Shown here one piece after another: positions 6,346 to 13,619 of a stretch of DNA of 13,677 nucleotides (within the stretch, counting starts at the first letter, position 1; each line of letters opens with the position of its first letter). The notes under the pieces were generated by a model. The model was not told the origin of the DNA. It saw only the letters and a list, made by a program, of their open reading frames with translations, and searched no databases. The position numbers and the translations under genes are program-made. Source of the stretch: an uncultured Hyphomicrobiales bacterium (GTDB lineage: Bacteria; Pseudomonadota; Alphaproteobacteria; Rhizobiales; Rhizobiaceae); assembly GCA_943908365.1 (NCBI GenBank), contig CALTTH010000114.1, positions 1 to 13,677 of the forward strand, in the 5' to 3' direction.

Positions 6346-6639
6346 GTGATGCAAGTGGTTTGGACGAAACGTTATCTCCGTGAACTCTCAGAGATTTCCG
6401 ATTATATCGCCGAGCGAAATCCCCGCGCTGCGGCGCGCATTGTTCGAGACATCCACAGCAAAACAACGACGTTGCTCTCAAGCAATCCGTTTATCGGCAG
6501 ACCCGGAGAGATAGACGATACGCGGGAACTGGTTATTCCTGCATCGGGTTACATCGTCGCTTACCGTATTCGAGACGAGAGGATTGAGGTCCTTTTCGTA
6601 CAGCACGGCGCAATGGAATGGCCACAGGATATCAACTAA
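6346..6639 (+). CDS. RelE/ParE-superfamily toxin
   Basis: A 97-residue protein starting at GTG 6346 or ATG 6349, the next codon. It shows the RelE/ParE pattern: strand VVWTKRYLRELSEISDYI, helix NPRAAARIVRDI, then FIGRPGEIDDTRELVI, YIVAYRIRDERIEVLFV and a C-terminal HGAMEWP. The conserved positions look intact, so it may be active. The pattern is closer to ParE, whose members target DNA gyrase, than to ribosome-dependent RelE, but the target cannot be settled from sequence. It forms an operon with the antitoxin and ends 7 bp before the convergent SorC-type gene. Confidence 0.88.
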   Translation: MMQVVWTKRYLRELSEISDYIAERNPRAAARIVRDIHSKTTTLLSSNPFIGRPGEIDDTRELVIPASGYIVAYRIRDERIEVLFVQHGAMEWPQDIN

Positions 6640-6646
6640 CGAGCTA

Positions 6647-7633
6647 TCATACACTCTCTGCCGAGCTCAACTCCATCAGTGCCCGTGCCGCCGCCTCGTC
6701 GGTGATCAGCGTGTTGCAACCGATGCGTTTGATCGTGGCGCGGATGGCGGTGGCGCGGTGGGCGCCGCCGGAGGCGAGCACGATGTGTTTGGCCTTTTTC
6801 AGCGTATCGAGATCGATCGACATGGCGTGATTGTTGATCGGATGATCGACGGAGCGGCCTTCGGCATCGATGAAGTTGAACATGGTGTCGCAGACGCAGC
6901 CTGCCGCGACCAGCTCGTCGAGCGTCTGTTTGGAAATGAAACCTTCCGACAGCGATGTGGAGTGCGGCCCGATATCGCCGCAGCTGACGATGGCGAGATC
7001 AAGGTTTTCGGCGAGCGCATAAAGCGTATTGAGCCCGCATTTTTCGATCAGCGCCCGCTTGGTTTCGATGGAATCGACCAGGAGCGGGGCGAGAAACATG
7101 TAGCATTCCGCGCCCAAGGCACTGGCGAGCCGCCAGGTGTAATCGAGCGGGTTGGTCTGGTGCACGGCAACGATGCCGCCGAGCAGCGAGACGACCTTGC
7201 AGTTTTCACGCCGCGGCGGGCGGAAGCTGGAGAGCGAAGCGGTCATGGTGCGGCCCCAGCCGACGCCGATCGTGGCATTGTCCGGCACGACTTCGGAGAG
7301 GAACTGGCCGAGCGCCAGACCCACGCCCTTGGCAATATCTCCTACCTTATCCGAACCTGTTGGAATGATCACCGCCTCGTCCAGGCCATAGGCTTTTTCC
7401 AGATCGATCGAAAGCGCGACGAAATCCTCGATGCCTTCATTGATCCAGATCTGCACGTCGGAGCGCTTCATCGCTTCGTCAAGCAGGCGGATGACCGTGG
7501 AGCGGCTGAGCCCGAGTTTTTCGGCGACATCCTTCTGCGTCATGCCCTGATTGTAATAGAGCCACGCGGCGCGAAGCCTCAGCGAGGGCGCTTCGGAAAA
7601 GGCCGTATGGGTTTCTCTACGCAGTTTTGCCAC
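6647..7633 (-). CDS. SorC/DeoR-type sugar-binding transcriptional regulator
   Basis: A 328-residue regulator. An N-terminal helix-turn-helix (LYYNQGMTQKDVAEKLGLSR at 25-44, then the recognition helix) precedes a sugar-binding domain (about 65-323) of the SorC type. That domain shows GVGWGRTM (123-130), the region CDTMFNFIDAEGRSVDHPIN and a closing SGGAHRATAIRATI...LITDEAAARALM. Family members respond to phosphorylated sugars or polyols. The start codon is GTG at 7633 with only a weak ribosome site. It follows the periplasmic-protein gene by 51 bp on the same strand, so it may be co-transcribed. No sugar transporter adjoins it. The nearby tal gene is a possible but unproven target. Confidence 0.88.
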   Translation of the reverse strand: MAKLRRETHTAFSEAPSLRLRAAWLYYNQGMTQKDVAEKLGLSRSTVIRLLDEAMKRSDVQIWINEGIEDFVALSIDLEKAYGLDEAVIIPTGSDKVGDIAKGVGLALGQFLSEVVPDNATIGVGWGRTMTASLSSFRPPRRENCKVVSLLGGIVAVHQTNPLDYTWRLASALGAECYMFLAPLLVDSIETKRALIEKCGLNTLYALAENLDLAIVSCGDIGPHSTSLSEGFISKQTLDELVAAGCVCDTMFNFIDAEGRSVDHPINNHAMSIDLDTLKKAKHIVLASGGAHRATAIRATIKRIGCNTLITDEAAARALMELSSAESV

Positions 7634-7684
7634 TGTCTTTTGCCGTATCCTGGTCTGAGTATGCTTGAAAGATGAGCCTGTCGC

Positions 7685-8716
7685 TCAAGGCTGCCGGGGT
7701 TGAAGGAGAGACTTTAGGGACAGGCGTGTTTGGTCGCTGCATTTTTCCGCCCGACGCATTGCCGAGCGGAGAGTTACCTTCTGCTTGTCCGGCATCACGG
7801 GATATGCCGTTTCGAAAAGCGCGGTCAGCGGCGCTAAGCGGGCGTCGCACCAACTTGCTTCCATGCCGTCCAAGGCCAGCGCCTCCAGGCTGCCCTCGAT
7901 GACCAGGCCAATGTTCGAATAGACCTGATCACGACCTGCCGCCGCCTTTGGATTGCTCGATAGCTCGGGCATTTCTGAAAACATTTTCTTGGTGATTGTG
8001 ACCGCTGCACGACTGGACCAGAGTGTGGCGTCCAGACAGGCGCCAAGCCCCCTCATATTGTCGGTGATCGCCTTTTGCGATCTCGCGGTGGCAGGATCTT
8101 CGTAGATATTCATGACGACGATGAGAGAGCGTGTGTAGCTCACCACCGTCTTGTACTCATGTGGGGAGAGTTCATCCAGCTTTTCCGCTTCACCTGGATT
8201 ACACAGCGTATCGAGGATTTTTGAAACTGCTGGATTTGTGGGCCTCATGGCCTCCTGTGAGTGGCGATTGCGCTCGGCAAAGGCCATCAAGCTTTGTGCG
8301 GCGTCCTGCATCTCCTGCAAACGCTTTTCCGACGGTGCGTTCGGCGAAACGCCATCCGTTTCTTGTGATGGCACTGGGGCAAAATTGAATCTGACTTCAC
8401 CTTGGATACCCATGGCGGCCAGTTGCGGTTGGCAGCGCAGAACCGCTCTCATCGCCGCATTGGCAAATGCCTGATCGATCGCCCCATTGCCTTTTTCAAT
8501 GATGACGGGCGTTCTATCAAGCGACCCGTCAGCTCCAAATGTTGCGGCAATGACCACCGCACCGGTTGCCCCTAGCGGCGGGGTGAAACATGCCTCCACT
8601 GCGCGCTGAAACTCCGACGGGCTGACGGCCCTTTGCGCCTCCGCATGCGCAGCCTGGAAGACAAACGCGGCTGAGGCCATGGCTGCAAAGATCATGTAAA
8701 GTCGTTTGGCTATCAT
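7685..8716 (-). CDS. Periplasmic protein with a TolA/TonB C-terminal-like domain
   Basis: The preferred ATG at 8716 has a GGA site 8 bases upstream; a TTG at 8728 is an alternative. The 343-residue product starts with a signal peptide, probably cut after AHA (residue 25). A domain from about 34 to 114 (SPSEFQRAVEACFTPP, GAVVIAATFGADGSLDRTPV, AFANAAMRAVLRCQP, VRFNFAP) follows the pattern of TolA/TonB C-terminal domains seen in rhizobial periplasmic proteins. The remaining ~220 residues are mostly helical and unfamiliar. Six cysteines (in ACF, RCQ, LCN, ACL, WCD, KCS) suggest disulfides. There is no transmembrane anchor or long TolA helix after the signal, so it is not TolA itself. Function unknown. 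Confidence 0.75.
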   Translation of the reverse strand: MIAKRLYMIFAAMASAAFVFQAAHAEAQRAVSPSEFQRAVEACFTPPLGATGAVVIAATFGADGSLDRTPVIIEKGNGAIDQAFANAAMRAVLRCQPQLAAMGIQGEVRFNFAPVPSQETDGVSPNAPSEKRLQEMQDAAQSLMAFAERNRHSQEAMRPTNPAVSKILDTLCNPGEAEKLDELSPHEYKTVVSYTRSLIVVMNIYEDPATARSQKAITDNMRGLGACLDATLWSSRAAVTITKKMFSEMPELSSNPKAAAGRDQVYSNIGLVIEGSLEALALDGMEASWCDARLAPLTALFETAYPVMPDKQKVTLRSAMRRAEKCSDQTRLSLKSLLQPRQP

Positions 8717-8822
8717 GTCTGCATCCAAATTCGTTTAATCACCCCGACGTCAGGGAGCGCATTGGCTTGATCCGGCAGTATTGCAGACGTGAAACTTATG
8801 TCAATTGCGATGGGCAAATGTC

Positions 8823-8852
8823 TTGACTTTCTGTCTTAAGCTGCGCGATACT
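8823..8852 (+). promoter_or_regulatory. Candidate promoter of tal
   Basis: TTGACT (8823-8828) and GATACT (8847-8852) are 18 bases apart, close to the sigma-70 consensus. They would give a leader of roughly 90 bases before the tal ATG. No other good pair was seen in 8729-8952. Confidence 0.5.
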
Positions 8853-8952
8853 CCCGGCGAACACAGTTCCCTTGTCGCCGTCTGTACGCTCACCCGTGCG
8901 GAACGAAATTCGATAGCGATGGTTTCCGAGACATTCACAAGGATTACACGGC

Positions 8953-9912
8953 ATGACTTCCAAGCTTGATCAACTTCGCGCCATCACCACCGTGGTTGCC
9001 GATACCGGTGACATCGAGGCGGTGGCCCGTCTGAAGCCGGTGGATTGCACCACCAACCCGTCCATCGTCCTGAAGGCGCTCGGCACGCCGGCCTTTGCCG
9101 ATACGGTGAAGGAAGCGGTTGCCTGGGGTCGCAAGCAGGGCGGCGCTTCCGAAGGCGTGATTGCCGCGGTGGCCGATCGTCTGGCGATCTCCGTCGGTGC
9201 AGCCCTTGTCGATCTCGTCCCCGGTCGTGTCTCGACCGAAGTGGATGCCGACCTCTCCTTCGATACGAAGGCTTCGATCGACAAGGCACACAGCATCATT
9301 GCCGCCTACAAGGAGCGCGGCATTGAGCGTGAGCGCATCCTCATCAAGCTGGCCTCGACCTGGGAAGGCATCAAGGCAGCAGAAGTGCTGCAGGCGGAAG
9401 GCATCGATTGCAATCTGACGCTTCTCTTCTCGCAGGCCCAGGCGATTGCCTGCGCCGAAGCAAAGGCTTTCCTCATTTCGCCCTTCGTCGGTCGCATTCT
9501 CGACTGGTACAAGAAGTCGACCGGTGAGACCTACACTGCCGAGACCGATCCGGGTGTGCTTTCGGTGCGTCAGATTTACAATTACTACAAGGCCAACGGC
9601 ATCTCGACCGTCGTCATGGGCGCATCCTTCCGCAATGTCGGCGAAATCGAAGCGCTGGCCGGCTGCGACCGCCTGACGATCAGCCCGGCACTTCTGGAAG
9701 AACTCGACAAGGATACCGGCACGTTGGAACGCAAGCTGTCTCCCGATCACGCCAAGGCAGAACCGCTTCAGTCGCTGGACGAAAAGTCCTTCCGCTGGCA
9801 GCTCAACGAAGACGCCATGGCGACGGAAAAGCTGTCCGAAGGCATCCGCCTGTTTGCCAAGGACCTGGTGTCGCTGCGCGAGATCGTCCGCAAGGAACTT
9901 GCTGCTGCCTGA
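8953..9912 (+). CDS. tal: Transaldolase (class I aldolase, TalB type)
   Basis: Transfers a dihydroxyacetone unit between sedoheptulose 7-phosphate and glyceraldehyde 3-phosphate in the non-oxidative pentose phosphate pathway, in the cytoplasm. At 319 residues it matches the E. coli TalB length. Active-site residues sit at the same numbers as in TalB: D17 (VADTGD), N35 (DCTTNPS), E96 (VSTEVDAD) and Schiff-base K132 (ILIKLASTWEGI). NLTLLFSQAQA and the substrate-binding GASFRNVGEI follow. AAGGA lies 9 bases before the ATG. It appears to be a single-gene unit with its own promoter and two terminators. Rhizobia rely heavily on the Entner-Doudoroff and pentose phosphate routes. Confidence 0.97.
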   Translation: MTSKLDQLRAITTVVADTGDIEAVARLKPVDCTTNPSIVLKALGTPAFADTVKEAVAWGRKQGGASEGVIAAVADRLAISVGAALVDLVPGRVSTEVDADLSFDTKASIDKAHSIIAAYKERGIERERILIKLASTWEGIKAAEVLQAEGIDCNLTLLFSQAQAIACAEAKAFLISPFVGRILDWYKKSTGETYTAETDPGVLSVRQIYNYYKANGISTVVMGASFRNVGEIEALAGCDRLTISPALLEELDKDTGTLERKLSPDHAKAEPLQSLDEKSFRWQLNEDAMATEKLSEGIRLFAKDLVSLREIVRKELAAA

Positions 9913-9916
9913 CGAG

Positions 9917-9953
9917 AAACGACCGGGAACCGATTTCGCGTCCGGTCGTTTTA
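9917..9953 (+). terminator. tal terminator 1
   Basis: AACGACCGG (9918-9926) pairs perfectly with CCGGTCGTT (9942-9950), followed by TT. It begins 5 bases after the tal stop codon. Confidence 0.8.
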
Positions 9954-9976
9954 TTCTCACAAGATCTCCAGTCTTG

Positions 9977-10015
9977 AAGCGCGGCTGTTCCCCCTGGCAG
10001 TCGCGCTTTTTCTTT
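9977..10015 (+). terminator. Second terminator downstream of tal
   Basis: AAGCGCGGCTG (9977-9987) pairs with CAGTCGCGCTT (9998-10008) through 11 positions with one G-T wobble and a 10-base loop. TTTCTTT follows. The U run is on the plus strand only. It is either a backup terminator for tal or the 3' end of a short transcript. Confidence 0.75.
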
Positions 10016-10106
10016 GCGTGTTTCGCCCGGCCCGTCGTGAGAGCGGACGATGCAGAGCGGTGACTTTCCCGCATGCATCATCCGCAGCCGGGATTAGGGC
10101 CGACTA

Positions 10107-10259
10107 ATGCGGCGGCCCGGATGCGCAACGCTGGACGATAACGGCCAGCCCACCGGCCTGGTGATGCGAAAGGACGGCTCGGACATGATGAACGGCAGGA
10201 GGAATGATGAATGGCAGGAGGAATCGACGCGGATATCCTCTGGTCTGGATGGTGAGTGA
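10107..10259 (+). other. Very short ORF of 50 codons, doubtful
   Basis: ATG at 10107 opens 50 codons to TGA at 10257, with AGGG 7 bases upstream. The peptide is hydrophilic and I recognise nothing in it. It runs through the 19-bp tandem repeat below. It is listed only because 10016-10469 otherwise has no gene. That spacer also contains an AT-rich stretch (about 10380-10450) before the cyclase gene, where its promoter probably lies, though I see no clear consensus. Confidence 0.15.
10185..10222 (+). repeat. Tandem 19-bp direct repeat, two copies
   Basis: ATGATGAACGGCAGGAGGA (10185-10203) is followed at once by a copy (10204-10222) differing only at one base (C10193/T10212). Each copy carries the purine-rich AGGAGGA. 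It looks like a recent local duplication in non-coding DNA. Confidence 0.85.
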
Positions 10260-10469
10260 CGACGCTAAAACACGTCTCAGTTGTCCAACGAAATAATCAA
10301 CAATATTTTCCACCTCGTCGCGATTAAACTTCTGTCGCCGCCCTGCGTCGCCATGCGCTACGAGTATAGCTTTGCTGTTTGCCTGTTTATATTGTAGTTC
10401 TTAAAGACATTTAACTGATGTGAAATCCTTCCTCTGTATCAAATGGTACGTTTCTAGGGGATTGTCGGA

Positions 10470-11636
10470 ATGCCGGACACTTTTTCGCCCAGTGAATCTG
10501 CTCAGCGCGGCGCTTTCACGTTTGAAAAGCTCCGGTTCGATCCGGAATTGGAACTGGACTACCAGAAGCATTTGGCGTTTCAGCAGCGGCGGGCGGCCCT
10601 CCTTTTCAGTGCACTGGCTGGCTTTCTCTGGAGCATCTTCGCCGTCATCGATATTTTCCGTGTGGGCGACTTGCCCGTGTGGGATTGGCTTGTCTGGCTG
10701 TGGCTGGGGTCGCGATGGTTGTCGCTCGCAGCTCTGTTCGCGACAATCTGTCTTCTGGCCTTCACCCGGCGGCCCTATCAACGCATGGTGCTTTTTGGTT
10801 TCTTGAGTTTGGGAATAGCTGCAAGCCTGGCTGCGACTGTGGCGAGGTCCAAGGGTGCATTTGCTGCCGATAGCTCCGGTATCATTTTTGTGCTGAGCGC
10901 CTTTTTGCCCATTGGCTTTACCTTTCGCCAATCACTTGCCGCGGCCTTTATCATCGCTGCTTTTTCCATCTTGCTGGCGCTGTTCGGGCCTGAGCACAGG
11001 CCCTGGGCGGATGCGGCGCAGCTTTCGCTGATGCTTTTGACAGCGATTCCGATCGGCGCCGTCGGCGGCTATGTGAGGGAGCAGGCGGATCGCGAGCACT
11101 TTCTGGCACGCAGAAGGCTACAGGAGCTTGCGTCGAAAGATGGGTTGACCGGAATAGCGAACCGACGTGCCTTCGATGATCATCTGACTGTCGCCATTGG
11201 CGCGGCGCGCCGTTCCGGAGCGTCCGTCACGCTTGCGCTGATCGATCTTGATCACTTCAAGGCGTTCAACGATGAGTACGGCCATCCGGCGGGAGACGAG
11301 GTGCTGAGAACGGTGGCGTCGCAGCTTTCAAGCGGTGTTCGCCGGCCGATGGACATCAATGCCCGTATCGGAGGAGAGGAGTTCGGCATTCTTCTCTATG
11401 GCGCCAAGCTGGAGGCCGCTCTCGTCATTCTGGAGCAGGTCGAGGCCAATATCAGGGCGCTTGACATCAGCCACCGTCTTTCTCCGCAGCGTGTCGTCAC
11501 GGTGAGCATCGGAGCGGTCGAGTGGCAGGGGGAAGATGCCCTTACGCTCATTTCGCGCGCCGACAAGGCGCTCTACCTCGCAAAAAAGTCCGGGCGGGCG
11601 CGGGTGGTTTGCGTCGCGCAGGACGATGCCGCCTGA
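10470..11636 (+). CDS. Membrane-bound GGDEF diguanylate cyclase
   Basis: Makes cyclic di-GMP from two GTP. The 388-residue protein has a cytoplasmic N-terminus of about 40 residues, about six membrane helices (43-63, 72-98, 106-125, 136-150, 154-173, 184-201) forming an unclassified sensor, and a GGDEF domain (about 219-383). The domain begins ASKDGLTGIANRRAF, has the metal/substrate segment LALIDLDHFKAFNDEYGH (D259, D261, N267) and an intact GGEEF at 301-305. The inhibitory RxxD site (R292-P-M-D295) stands exactly five residues before GGEEF, predicting feedback inhibition by the product. No EAL domain follows. AGGGG precedes the ATG. It is transcribed alone and converges on the IclR-type gene; 11637-11796 between them holds no clear terminator. 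Confidence 0.94.
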   Translation: MPDTFSPSESAQRGAFTFEKLRFDPELELDYQKHLAFQQRRAALLFSALAGFLWSIFAVIDIFRVGDLPVWDWLVWLWLGSRWLSLAALFATICLLAFTRRPYQRMVLFGFLSLGIAASLAATVARSKGAFAADSSGIIFVLSAFLPIGFTFRQSLAAAFIIAAFSILLALFGPEHRPWADAAQLSLMLLTAIPIGAVGGYVREQADREHFLARRRLQELASKDGLTGIANRRAFDDHLTVAIGAARRSGASVTLALIDLDHFKAFNDEYGHPAGDEVLRTVASQLSSGVRRPMDINARIGGEEFGILLYGAKLEAALVILEQVEANIRALDISHRLSPQRVVTVSIGAVEWQGEDALTLISRADKALYLAKKSGRARVVCVAQDDAA

Positions 11637-11796
11637 TCGTTGTCGCAGAGACTGAACGTGTCGCGATGTTTCAGATTCGCGCCGTCCATTTTTACGCCCT
11701 TCTTCTTCCGCGTGTCGCTATCGCAGAACCGTTGCCCAGTTTTGGTTGGGCCATCCTTGGACCGGTAGTGTTGACCCTCAAGCGAGTCCAGGCGTC

Positions 11797-12561
11797 TCAC
11801 CTGCCGGCGACGACCTCGGAGATCGCCCTGGCCGTTTCGCGGATGAGGATCACGCACTGGTCTTCCCTTGGCGCCGCTTCGTTGAGCGAGCCGATATAGG
11901 GGCAGGTGATGACCGCCAGTGCCGTTCCGTCAAGGGTCAGGATCGGGGCGGAAATGTTGCGCACGCCGGCCGTCTGAAGGCTGTTCATGCTCTCATAACC
12001 TTGAGCCTTCACCTGTTGCAGCCGTTCGCGCAGGTTGGCAGGCAGTTCCTTTTCCTCGCCGCGCAGCTGTTCGGCGATCATCAACTCTCTTTGCGTCTCG
12101 TTCTGGAAGGCGAGGAGAACGTGACCGGAGCCGGTGTTGAACAGGCTCATTTGGGCGCCGACGCGAATGGAGAGCGCCCAATAGGTGGAGGAATCCTGCT
12201 GCGCGATGACGACGACCGAGCCGCGATCATAGACCGCCAGATGACAGGCCTGCTGCGCTTTTGCCGAGAAATCCCGCATCATCGGGGCGGCAAAGGAGAC
12301 GAGGCGTCTGATCGGCTGATGGAAATGGGCGAGCCCAAACATCTTCAGGGTCAAGGTGAAGCGGTCGCCATCCTGCCGCTGCACATAGCCGCGGCGCACG
12401 AGGCGGTCCAGCATGCGGTAGAACTCGTTCGGACTCTTGCCAAGCGCCTTGGCGATTTCCACCTGGGTCAGCCCGCCATCGGTGCGCGCCAGAAGCTCGA
12501 GAATATCCAGCCCCTTGTCCAGCGCCGGTGCGCGGTATCTGTCGCTATCGTCTTCCGTCAT
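11797..12561 (-). CDS. IclR-family transcriptional regulator
   Basis: The 254-residue form from ATG 12561 (GAGG 4 bases upstream) starts MTEDDSDRYRAPALDKGLDI, as IclR proteins do. The frame is open to 12633, but that extension would cover the promoter region of the divergent gene. The winged helix (about 14-62; GGLTQVEIAKALGKSPNEFY, then MLDRLVRRGYV) is followed by an effector domain (about 80-252) with CHLAVYDRGSVVVIAQ, GSGHVLLAF and GVRNISAPIL. Family members sense small organic acids. It diverges from the DHRS6-like dehydrogenase with 113 bp between, so it very likely controls that gene and whatever follows it. Confidence 0.92.
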   Translation of the reverse strand: MTEDDSDRYRAPALDKGLDILELLARTDGGLTQVEIAKALGKSPNEFYRMLDRLVRRGYVQRQDGDRFTLTLKMFGLAHFHQPIRRLVSFAAPMMRDFSAKAQQACHLAVYDRGSVVVIAQQDSSTYWALSIRVGAQMSLFNTGSGHVLLAFQNETQRELMIAEQLRGEEKELPANLRERLQQVKAQGYESMNSLQTAGVRNISAPILTLDGTALAVITCPYIGSLNEAAPREDQCVILIRETARAISEVVAGR

Positions 12562-12587
12562 CGGGCCTCTATTGATTGCAAGCTGGC

Positions 12588-12628
12588 TTGACGGTCTGTG
12601 AATACACCGTTTACATATGAATTGTCGA
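12588..12628. promoter_or_regulatory. Overlapping divergent promoters between the IclR-type gene and the dehydrogenase
   Basis: Plus strand: TTGACG (12588-12593), 17 bases, TTACAT (12611-12616). Minus strand: TCGACA (complement of 12623-12628), 17 bases, a poor -10 GTATTC (complement of 12600-12605). ATATG (12615-12619) and CATAT (12630-12634) form a short dyad in the same place, suitable for a dimeric regulator. The plus-strand promoter is the more credible. Confidence 0.45.
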
Positions 12629-12674
12629 TGCATATTTGAGACATTGCGCCCGAAGGCGCCGGAGGAGAGCCATC

Positions 12675-13406
12675 ATGGGCCAGGATTTTTCAGGACAGAC
12701 CGTTGTCATTACCGCGGCGGCGCAGGGGATTGGCCGGGCAACGGCGGAACGCTTCATTGCGCTTGGCGCGCGCGTGATCGCCACCGACATCAATGAAGCT
12801 GCTCTCGCGACGCTTGAAAATGCCGAGACCCGCGTTCTCAACGTTCTCGATGGCGCTGCCGTTCAGGCCTTTGCCGCCGAGATCGGCTCTGCGGATGTGC
12901 TCTTCAACTGCGCAGGCTTCGTGCATGCCGGCACCATTCTCGACTGCGAGGAAAAGGATTGGGATTTCTCCTTCGATCTCAATGCCAAGGCCATGTACCG
13001 CACCTGCCGCGCCTTTTTGCCCGGCATGTTGGAAAAGGGCAAGGGCGCCATCGTCAACATGTCGTCAGTGGCCTCCAGCGTTAAAGGCGTGCCGAACCGG
13101 TTTGCCTATACGGCATCGAAGGCGGCTGTCATTGGTCTGACGAAGGCAATAGCCTCGGATTTCGTCACCAAGGGCATTCGCTGCAACGCCATCTGCCCTG
13201 GCACCGTGGATAGCCCATCGCTGCATGAGCGCCTGCGCGCGACCGGCGATTACGAGAAGGCGCTGAGCGACTTCATCGCGCGCCAGCCGATGGGGCGCAT
13301 CGCCAAGCCTGAGGAGATTGCAGCGCTGGTGACCTATCTGGCGTCGGACGAGGCAGGGTTTACCACCGGCCAGATCCATGTGATCGACGGTGGCTGGACG
13401 GCCTGA
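12675..13406 (+). CDS. Short-chain dehydrogenase of the DHRS6 / 2-keto-3-deoxy-L-fuconate dehydrogenase type
   Basis: An NAD(P)-dependent classical SDR. ATG 12675 has GGAGGAG about 8 bases upstream; the open frame from 12636 would add an unlikely arginine-rich tail. Of 243 residues, the nucleotide site is TAAAQGIG (13-20), D38 (IATDIN) favours NAD, and NCAG follows at 78-81. The catalytic set is N103, S131, Y145 and K149 (YTASK). MSSVASSVKGVPNR, CPGTVDSPSLHER and VIDGGW closely match human DHRS6/BDH2 as I remember it and bacterial 2-keto-3-deoxy-L-fuconate dehydrogenases. A role in deoxy-sugar-acid breakdown is therefore likely but not proven. The divergent IclR-type regulator fits a catabolic gene. 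Confidence 0.88.
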   Translation: MGQDFSGQTVVITAAAQGIGRATAERFIALGARVIATDINEAALATLENAETRVLNVLDGAAVQAFAAEIGSADVLFNCAGFVHAGTILDCEEKDWDFSFDLNAKAMYRTCRAFLPGMLEKGKGAIVNMSSVASSVKGVPNRFAYTASKAAVIGLTKAIASDFVTKGIRCNAICPGTVDSPSLHERLRATGDYEKALSDFIARQPMGRIAKPEEIAALVTYLASDEAGFTTGQIHVIDGGWTA

Positions 13407-13473
13407 TGGTCTGCTTTCAGCCGGTGTAGTCGATCTCGACAATAGCGCTCATCGGGAACGTCAATCCTGCCAC

Positions 13474-13599
13474 CCTCATTCCTGTGCTTGTCATAGGAAT
13501 CCATCCACACCAAGTCTTTGGTATGAAAGGACTTTTCTCGCCGCGCAGACGCGCGGCGGCTAGATTCCTGTGACAAGCACAGGAATGAGGCGTGTGGAT
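13474..13599. repeat. Nested palindromic intergenic element (rhizobial mosaic/MITE-like)
   Basis: A 28-bp arm (13474-13501) and its inverted copy (13563-13590) match at 27 of 28 positions. Each arm is itself a hairpin: ATTCCTGTG, five bases, CACAGGAAT is perfect in the right arm and has one mismatch in the left. Between them are ACCAA/TTGGT (13509-13522) and a perfect 8-bp CGCCGCGC/GCGCGGCG hairpin with a 4-base loop (13539-13558). ATCCACAC (13503-13510) pairs with GTGTGGAT (13592-13599) just outside the right arm. No transposase is present. From memory it resembles the short palindromic mosaic repeats scattered in Rhizobium and Agrobacterium intergenic DNA. Confidence 0.85.
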
Positions 13600-13619
13600 A
13601 ATGCCATCGGGATTTACAC

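Noticed and set aside
6584..7675. Plus-strand open frame of 363 codons opposite the SorC-type regulator
   Set aside because: Antisense shadow; the minus-strand frame shows a full SorC-type protein.
7674..7688. TGAGC/GCTCA hairpin at the stop of the periplasmic-protein gene as a terminator
   Set aside because: Five-bp stem followed by only a weak U run on the minus strand; too weak to separate it from the SorC-type gene.
8944..10074. Long minus-strand open frame of 376 codons opposite tal
   Set aside because: Antisense shadow of transaldolase with no recognisable domain.
11731..11748. GCCCA...TGGGC hairpin between the cyclase and IclR-type genes as a bidirectional terminator
   Set aside because: Only five base pairs and no T run on either side.
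11746..12591. Plus-strand open frame of 281 codons opposite the IclR-type regulator
   Set aside because: Antisense shadow; the minus-strand frame has a complete winged helix and effector domain.
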